Source: Mesostigma viride (taxonomy: Eukaryota; Streptophyta; Mesostigmatophyceae; Mesostigmatales; Mesostigmataceae). From it: DNA of 64,000 nucleotides. The stretch is from positions 3,435,193 through 3,499,192 of the forward strand of contig RPFO01000276.1 of assembly GCA_009746045.1 (NCBI GenBank). The letters are read 5' to 3'. The position numbers and the translations under genes were made by a program. This document shows positions 57,201 through 64,000 of the stretch, piece after piece (positions within the stretch are counted from its first letter, which is position 1; every line of letters starts with the position of its first letter). The notes under the pieces were generated by a model, which did not search any database, was not told where the DNA came from, and saw nothing but the letters and a program-made list of their open reading frames with translations.

Positions 57201-60200
57201 CAAGAAATTCCCCCACGACTTCTCCTGCGCGGTACATCAACGATGGCTACACTGGTCTCTGCTCACGCAGCAGCGCAAGATGATTGCCACATCCAGGGAT
57301 AGGGTCTCGACTCAGGGTGTATAGCCATGATCACAGAAACGTTGAGGGGGCAGGGGGCACTTTCACTCAGACTGTACATTGTCCTTGGGGGACATCTCGG
57401 ATCACATCTTGGATCACATCTTGGATCATATCTTGGATCATACCTACATGATTGTGGATCATACTCGGGGGACACGCAGGGACACGCGTGTACTCACGTT
57501 GTACAGCACGATACAGACAAACAGGTTGAGTGGGACGCGGAAGAGGTTGAGGATGGTGGACCGGCACTCCTCGGGGATGGCCTGCGACCGCAGCTTCATG
57601 ATGGAGGGCCAGAAGATGCCCACGCACACCTCGAACGCGACGAACGCGATCAGCTTGAGCTGGCCGCCGCCACCAAGCGCACCGGCCGCCGGTGTTGGTG
57701 CGGAGCCAGGGAGCTCCAGGAGCTGCGTGCACCAGGAACAAATGCAAGAGGAAACATGCACACAAGCGTAGGCTTGTCAGCGTCTCACAGCGGCGCGAAA
57801 AGAAGGACACGCATGAAAACAGAAAGAGCAAAAAATCCAAGTACAAATCAGTAGATTCACACACAAATCGACGAGGCAAATAAGCGGATAATAGCATTAG
57901 CAGATACCGCTGAGAAAAAGGTATTTAAGAATGGCACCATCTGTGCAGGAATTAGAATTAACATCCTATTTTGGCGGGACCTACCAACATGGTCGGAAAC
58001 CAACCGCTTTGAAAAAACGAATCGACTTGCGAAGCCATAGACCGACACACGCAACGCAAAGAGGTCCGGGTTGGTAGCACGTACCACCAACACATCTAGC
58101 CTTATGCGGTTGGTAGCACGTACCACCAACACATCTAGCCTTATGCGGTTGGTAGCACGTGCCACCAACACATCTAGCCTTATGCGGTTGGTAGCACGTA
58201 CCACCAACACATCTAGCCTTATGCGGTTGGTAGCACGTGCCACCAACACATCTAGCCTTATGCTTTCACCCCACATCCCCGGACGCAACGTATGAGATTT
58301 AGGGTTGTCAAGTACCGACAGCCATTACAACTCTACGTGCGCACCCCCCATTCCCACCTGTGCGACGAGCACAGGCACCAGCAGCAGCGCCGAAGCGCAG
58401 GAGAACACCCAGGTGAGGAAGCGGTCCGGTGGCCAGGTGGCGCCCAGGGCGAGCAGGCGCGATGCGAGCGAGGATCCAACCATGCATGCGACCATGAAGA
58501 TGGCAAAGATGAAGCCGTGCGGGATGTCCTCCCCATTCGGGGACAGCGCGGGGGTCCACAGGAAGACAAAGGTGTACATGGCGCCCTCAAATAGGGACTG
58601 GACGGCTCCCAGTAGAGCAACCTTGGGGTCTGATGAGGGCACACGGACACACAGGCGCACATTACATGCATGTGCACACATGCACACACATGCTCACACA
58701 TGAAATTGCGGACCTCCGTCAGCACGCAAGATGGTGACAAATGCCGGAAGAAGCGGCAGAGAAGCCAGAGGAACCAGAAGCGCATCAAAGTGAGTCGAGA
58801 TGAGCCGAACCTCACCAAGCCCACGGTGACAAAATGGACCACTGGGCCGTTGGAGGTTCCTATGCCTTCCATGCAAGCCAGGGCTCGGAAACACTATCCC
58901 CACGCAGAAACACAGCCCCCCTGTGCCAAATGGGTGCACACCCAACCGGTGCTTTCATCACAAAGCTGTGCGCATCCAGCCAAAACTAAAAGCTGCCACA
59001 GGAGCACAACAACGCTTTGCCACGTTTACTGGATTGGCCCACTATCCACCGCCTGGCCAGGTACATGTGGACTGTTAAGCGGAACAGGTTTTCCCGGAAT
59101 GCAGCTAGCAAATGGGAACAAAACCGGCAGGACGCCCGCTTGTTGTTCCCAGCAGCACGGTGCAAAGGTGGGACCAAATGTGGGGACAAATGTGGGGGCA
59201 AATATGGGGGCAAATGGGAGGGCAAATGGGGGCAAGTGTGGGGACAAATGTGGGGGTAAATGTGGGGGCAAACGTGGGGGAAAATGTGGGGCCAAATGTG
59301 GGGCCAAATGTGGGGCCAAATGTGGGGGCAAATGTGGGGGCACATGTGGGGGCTCATGTGGGGGCATATGTGGGACCAAATGTGGGGGCAAATGTGGGGG
59401 CAAATGTGGGGCCAAGTGTAGGGGCATACAGAGCTTTATGGGGACAGGCGTCGCCCCGACGGACACAATGAGAGGCCAGATCAACCCCGCTTTTGCCCAC
59501 TCATAAGTGACGCCACTTATGGCGATCCCCTCCACCTACCCAGCACAAGCACATACTACTACACATACAAGCACACACACATGCACACACACATGAACAC
59601 ACGCACATGCACATCGCCCTACCCATCCGCAAGGCGTCCCCCACCCCGCAACGAGGGGGTTGCATTTCACTTCCCCCAATAGGCCTACTAGGTAACACCC
59701 ACTCACCCGCAGCCAGCACACCGATTGCCTGGCGGAACCCCGCTGTGGCCGACTGCCCCTGCACCTCGCCGTAGTTCTGCGTCCACGTCGCCGCGATCAC
59801 AGTACCCCCCACCAGCAGCACCACGGCGGATGCATCAAAGGGGGCCACGGGGCCCAGGCCCATCGTCTTGACCAAAAAGTTTGCCAGCAGACCCGCGAGG
59901 ATGGCCACCAGACCGTTGCCCAGGAAGACGGCCTTGGAGAAGGTGTCCGACAGCCAGGCAGCATCGTGGCCACGCTGCAGGGGGGTGGCCAGGGGGGGTG
60001 CAGATGTGTGTGGGGGGGGAGGAAGACAGAAAGGGGAGCAGAGAAGCACAGGCGGGGAGCAACGTGAGCGCTCCATGGGGGAACACAGGCGCGGTGCGAT
60101 GCCTTGCGAAGCCGCACGACCATGTGTCAACCCATGCCAGGCCTTATGCACGGTAGGCCTCAAGATTGCTGTATGGACAGAACTGGCGTCCAATCGCCAA

Positions 60201-61488
60201 GTTGTGCATGATTGCCCCCAAGATGGCACGGGAGGTGTAACACGCAACAGCACTCGCTGTGAAATTCACGTTACTGAAAACAACCCAGCCCAAAATGCCT
60301 ACTGGCAACCATCGCCAATGATACTAGACAGGCTTTTCTTTACGGTGAACGATGGCAGGTTCCCTGGTAACATGCCACCTGTCCATAAAGTTCTCGTGCG
60401 TCAGCAACCCCCACACTGTGCGGCAGGAGTGCGGCGGCCTCTTCTTCAGCCATCATCCCAGCACCCTCTCACGCTATCCCAGGGCGTTGACCCCTATCAC
60501 AGGTTCCGACATCAAGCGACACGGGGAAGCTGGGTAGGGGTGAAGTATTTCATACACAGTCGTGTGCCCTTGGTGTAACTGCAGCTAGCGCTAGCATCTG
60601 TCACTCATGCCTCTTGTACTAAACTTGCCTTGGTATGGTCTACTGGGTGATCAGCCCCCCCACCTCCAGATGCACATGCCCCCCTGCCTGCATTTCCCAC
60701 CTCGGAAGTACTTTCCCCTGCGTCTGCCCAGTGCATGTCACCCCGCGTGCAGACAACAGCACCCTCCCCACTTACAACATTCCCCCCTCCCTCCCTCCCT
60801 TACAACAACATTCCCTCTCTTGCCCCCCGTCCCCCTCGCCCCCCCCCCACCCTCCCCACTCCCCCCCCACACATGGCTTGGAAAGAAGTGCCCCCCTCCT
60901 TCCCTCACGTGCATTGCACACCTCAGGCCCACGACAAAGTCCCTCCCTCCCGCAGGTGCCTTGTATTGCTCCTGCCCTTTTCGCTTTGCCACGTGCACAG
61001 GCCCCATGCTGGTAAGCAATTCCTTCCCATTCTCCTCCCTCTCTTACAAAAGAGCCCCCCCCCCACACACACACACAACGTGCCTTGAAGTGCTCCGCCA
61101 CCAGCCAGGACTCAAATGCGGAGAAAAGCAGCGAGGTGGCGATGCCCCCCAGCAGGCGGCCGACCATGAGCACGCCGAAGTTTGGGCTGTGCTTGGTGGC
61201 GCAGCTAGCCACATAGGTGGCCACGTACAGAAGCGAAGCCGTCTTGCGGCCACTGGGGTGGGGCAGGCAAGTAAGGGTAGGGGGGGTTGCAGGCGAGGGG
61301 GTTGTGCGTTGAGGGTTGTACAATGTGGGTTGTGGGTTGTGGGTTGTGGGTTGTGGGTTGTGGGTTGTGGGTTGTGGGTGGTGGGTGGTGGGTGGTGGGT
61401 GGTGGGTGGTTGGGGTGGTGGGTGGTTGGGGTGGTGGGTGGTGGGTGGTGGGTGGTGGGTGGTGGGTGGTGGGTGGTGGGTGGTGGGT

Positions 61489-61522
<34 letters not shown>

Positions 61523-61523
61523 T

Positions 61524-61599
<76 letters not shown>

Positions 61600-62929
61600 T
61601 GGTGGGTGGTGGGTGGTGAGTTGTGGGGAGTGCGGAGAAAGAGGGTGGTGTGTGGAGAGCGAGGGGCAAAGGAGAAGAAGGCGGAAGCGGAGGGGAGGGA
61701 GGGTTGGAGGAGGGGACAGTTAGGAGGAGACATGGGGAGAGAGGCTCAGTCATGATATTCAAGGGAAGAGGCTCAAGCATGACATTTAAGAAAAGAGGGA
61801 AGCTCAATCATGACGAAATAGACGAGGCTCAATCATGATATGTAAGAGGAAACAAGTCCTGGGCACACACAGATGAGGCCTCAACATGTAGCCCACCTGA
61901 CGGCCGCAGGGTGCTCCCGTCTGTGCCTGATGGTGACGTCGTCAAGTTCCCACACGCGAAGGGAGGGAAATCTACCAATTTCGGAATTGGCGACTGTGCA
62001 TCCCGCAATGCCACGCATAAGCAAGGAACCACGTATTGTCGCCTAACATACGCAACTCGCAAATCATCGCCCTGGACATGCAAGTCACTACTGAGCACCC
62101 AACTCTATTTATCACCTAACATCCCAAACCTCCCACTTATCGCCCTGAACCTTCAAGTCATACCATATCCCCCGCAACGTGTTACTCACAACCTATCTCC
62201 CTGAGCATACGCCTCACAACCTTGTCACCAAAATAACAAACTTCCAAGCTATCCCCCGCCACGTGCTACTCACAACTTGTCGCCCAGCGATCCCACGATC
62301 GTCCCAAACACCATCGATGATCCGAACCCTGCGATGAAGAGCTTGCCGATGTCGCCCTTGGTGTAGCCGTAGTGCTGGTACAGCGCGTACACGTAGGGGC
62401 CCTGCAGCCAGTCGCCCCCTGCAGGTGCCAACGGCGACAAAGGTGGCCGCCGGTGGCGTGAGCCATAACGCCAGCGCAGCGCATTTTGCAGGAGGGGTTG
62501 ATGAAGCCACCGAGAAGGAGGGTAGCCACCAAAGAACAAGCATGCGGGCATTGGTAAGGTCGGATTCATCAATCTGCAGCAATATCGATACACCTCCGAC
62601 ACTCCTTTAACGCCCTGTCGAGCATGCAGCCGTCAAAACACGCCCAGGTGCCCGGCTAGTTCCTCGGTAACTAGATAGAGAGAGAGCCAAACATGGAAGG
62701 AAGCTGCGTTGCCCGCTGAGCACGCACCACTGTCGCCGCTACCACCAGAGCTATCCCAGCGGCTAGGGAGCAGCTTACCCATCATGAGGGAGTAGACGAT
62801 CAGGTAGTTGTTTCTGAAGGCATAGAAAGCCGGCTTTGCACCGGTAATCCGATCCTTGCTTCCCTTGGTGTACTCCAGGAACATGCACGTTAAAACCAGC
62901 ACGATAAATGAAGTCCAGTAGATCTCCAT
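54284..62929 (-). CDS. MFSD5: MFSD5/MOT2-like major facilitator (molybdate transporter), 7 exons
   Basis: Exons on the minus strand: 62929-62779, 62418-62274, 61252-61084, 59974-59707, 58629-58358, 57722-57498 and 54397-54284, phases 1, 2, 0, 1, 0, 0, giving 447 residues, the usual size for the family. Family blocks appear in order: GGDWLQGPYVYALY, YTKGDIGKLFIAGFGSSMVF, GSLGDKFGRKTA, GRLLGGIATSLLFSAFESWL, VAEHFKRGHDAAWLSDTF, IFWPSIMKLRSQAIPEE, ILNLFRVPLNLFVCIVLYN. MFSD5 and algal MOT2 import molybdate across a membrane for molybdenum-cofactor enzymes; substrate here is inferred from the family. Intron 3 needs a GC donor (AAG|GCACGT); all others are GT-AG. Introns hold minisatellites, a transposase remnant and a duplicated piece of exon 7. 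An upstream TTG start at 62980 is unlikely. Confidence 0.93.
54464..54501 (-). pseudogene. Partial duplicate of MFSD5 exon 7 with its own acceptor
   Basis: On the minus strand a cccccag acceptor is followed by a reading VGNMFGMCSTLLML, against VGSFPIANMFGMCSTFLAL in exon 7: the same start with five codons (SFPIA) missing. It lies about 100 bp upstream of the true exon in the same intron. It could act as a decoy or alternative last exon. Confidence 0.7.
54503..55126. repeat. ~10-bp minisatellite (GGGGGGAAGA)n in MFSD5 intron 6
   Basis: Over 55 units with small changes in the G-run. On the gene's strand it is (TCTTCCCCCC)n, and it ends directly at the AG of the duplicated exon 7 acceptor. It is therefore an expanded polypyrimidine tract. 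Confidence 0.95.
56168..56357. repeat. (GGTGCT)n hexanucleotide array
   Basis: About 31 units. It interrupts the transposase remnant below, right after its 'DESFVCQHH' motif on the minus strand. Confidence 0.95.
56380..57184 (-). pseudogene. DNA transposase remnant (Tc1/IS630-like) in MFSD5 intron 6
   Basis: Minus-strand frames read a lysine-rich N-terminus (GQKTVKRKQKGRPSKSMAW), a helix-turn-helix-like 'CGIPDTTVGNILTGLGYRRR' and, after a frameshift near 56510, 'VDQVFVVYRQAWKEQEGKAK' with FVYRDESFVCQHH. The last motif resembles the 'vvy.DESyv..hh' strand around a catalytic Asp of DDE transposases. Stops, shifts and a hexanucleotide array destroy it. The family call is tentative. Confidence 0.5.
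58068..58262. repeat. 39-bp minisatellite, 5 units, in MFSD5 intron 5
   Basis: Exactly five units, each starting ggttggtagcacgt and ending 'ctagccttatgc'. Within a unit GTTGGT...ACCAAC is an inverted repeat. Units alternate between 'cacgtacc' and 'cacgtgcc'. Confidence 0.92.
59165..59430. repeat. ~12-bp minisatellite (aatgtgggggca) in MFSD5 intron 4
   Basis: About 22 imperfect units. The array is C-rich on the gene's strand. Confidence 0.9.
61320..61625. repeat. 7-bp minisatellite (GGGTTGT / GGGTGGT / GGGCGGT)n in MFSD5 intron 2
   Basis: Three successive 7-mer variants form blocks. On the gene's strand it is C-rich, and it ends about 65 bp before the exon 3 acceptor. It resembles a telomere repeat in period only; the motif is not TTTAGGG. 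Confidence 0.92.
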
Positions 62930-64000
62930 TGCGACGTCTGACGCAAAACACGGCACAAACAAGTCGGCAAGGGAGGGCAATTACCCCACCAGTATCTCTT
63001 CACAGCCTACAAGTTCGAAGACGGCTAATCAGTTCGATACCGTCCTGGCGTTCGCTTTTTCACTCAAATGTTTTCTGTCGAACTGGGGTCTAGCAGGAAA
63101 CTCTGTCAGCATTGAAGCCGTAGCTATTGGCTGCCTTTTCACTGCTGGCTTGGTGGGTCGGTGTGGGGAACAAACAGATGCCTGCCCACACTCATACACT
63201 CGCCAATACTAAACAATGGCAGCGTCAATGGGGCGACGGCTGCGGCAGAAGTGGGAACAGCTTTCAGCACACCGCGACGTGACACGATTGCTGTGTTCTG
63301 AAAATAGTGCGACGGGTGATGTTCTTCAGAAAACTAGCGATGGACACTGGACAGCGAGTCGGAATTATGCGTGTCGGAAATTTACTTAGAGCGACAGGGC
63401 GCGCCATGGCGGGAATGAAGTGTTCATGACAAGGTAAAAACACACGTTGGGGACTGTAAAACACACGTGTGCTGAATCCACCTGGCTTTACATGTATCTT
63501 CAGTTCTAAGTTCAGGCATTTCGCCTTGATTTCGCCATTTCTTTAGTTCATGTACGGCATTCATCTCTGAACCAATAGATACTAAACTCTTTATGTATGT
63601 TAATGCTGCCTTTGGCTGTTAGGGTGGTCCGGGGTGTATGCCCGAGTCACCGAGTGTTGGAGGAACTGCAACAAGGGAAAATCACAGAGCGTGCTCATGG
63701 TGTGTGGCGTGTGCAATCGCCCCGGTGTTCGAGTGTCCTTTCACCTCAAAGCTGTTCGCATATCTTATTTATTGGCACCTTCACTGCACCAAAGAAGTTT
63801 CGTTTCTTTAGTCTTCTAAGATTGCGTAGAAAGTTACAGGCCTGGAGGCGGACTTGCGTTGTAACATTTGGTTAGCCAAGATGGGTTTGTGTACATGAAT
63901 GCTCTTGTGAAGACAGGCTATCGAAGGCTTTATTACGTTAGGGGTAAAGGTCGTGCCACCGGGTCCAGTTGGCAGCTAGCTTTCATTGGCAGCGCGTACC
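62930..64000. other. Upstream of the transporter gene; nothing recognised
   Basis: Presumably contains the MFSD5-like promoter. A plus-strand frame at 63597-63875 (92 codons) has no recognisable domain and I do not call it a gene. Confidence 0.45.

Noticed and set aside
58068-58262. Five regular 39-bp repeats with dyad symmetry resembling a CRISPR array
   Set aside because: Contiguous identical units without spacers inside an intron; it is a minisatellite.
61320-61625. Telomere-like 7-bp repeat
   Set aside because: The motifs are GGGTTGT, GGGTGGT and GGGCGGT rather than TTTAGGG or a known variant, and the array is inside an intron.
61895-61960. Similarity between 'DGDVVKFP' here and 'KGDVAKFP' near 13120
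   Set aside because: Too short to mean homology, and the surroundings do not align.

Overview
The window is nuclear DNA from a eukaryote. It has spliced genes with GT-AG introns, a cytosolic ribosomal protein gene, many classes of retrotransposon and DNA transposon, and long microsatellites. The family mix would suit a unicellular alga: an RPS29 ending in Phe-Arg like the Tyr-Arg end of plant and green-algal homologues, an MFSD5/MOT2-type molybdate transporter, large cysteine-type LRR proteins, and a PAT/Ngaro-like tyrosine-recombinase retrotransposon. The sequence alone does not fix the species, so the algal assignment is an inference.

Six host genes can be modelled. RPS29 (+, 1633-3084) has 3 exons. 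A type II membrane protein resembling DUF6492 glycosyltransferases (+, 18886-22029) has 5 exons. A small ankyrin-repeat protein (+, 25067-29310) has 6 exons. Two single-exon paralogous LRR proteins lie head to head (-, 31338-33578 and +, 37761-40265). The MFSD5/MOT2-like major facilitator (-, 54284-62929) has 7 exons. In the four spliced models every junction keeps phase, and the RPS29 and MFSD5 models come out at the usual family length.

The rest is mostly mobile and repetitive DNA. 3-6 kb holds a foldback MITE, a tRNA-like SINE candidate and a LINE reverse-transcriptase fragment. 6.4-11.9 kb is a full-length split-direct-repeat tyrosine-recombinase retrotransposon, inserted cleanly into a second SINE-like copy. 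13.7-18.1 kb is a PIF/Harbinger-type element with 19-bp terminal inverted repeats and a TAA target duplication, swollen by about 1.7 kb of simple repeats. 40-46 kb is minisatellite and satellite DNA ending in a 2.2-kb CCCT array. 47.6-52.2 kb holds a LINE ORF1 fragment next to a broken LTR retrotransposon (LTR, Met-tRNA primer site, gag, protease motif). Short LINE 3' ends, made of a hairpin followed by an ATTA/AATT tail, recur throughout.

The host genes are unrelated housekeeping, transport, glycosylation and protein-interaction genes; no operon or pathway cluster is seen. The most notable points are the intact retrotransposon with a 2A-like motif between its RT/RNase H and recombinase parts, the hairpin-AATT LINE 3' ends shared by different element types, and several young duplications at splice sites, one of them continuous with a 620-bp pyrimidine minisatellite.
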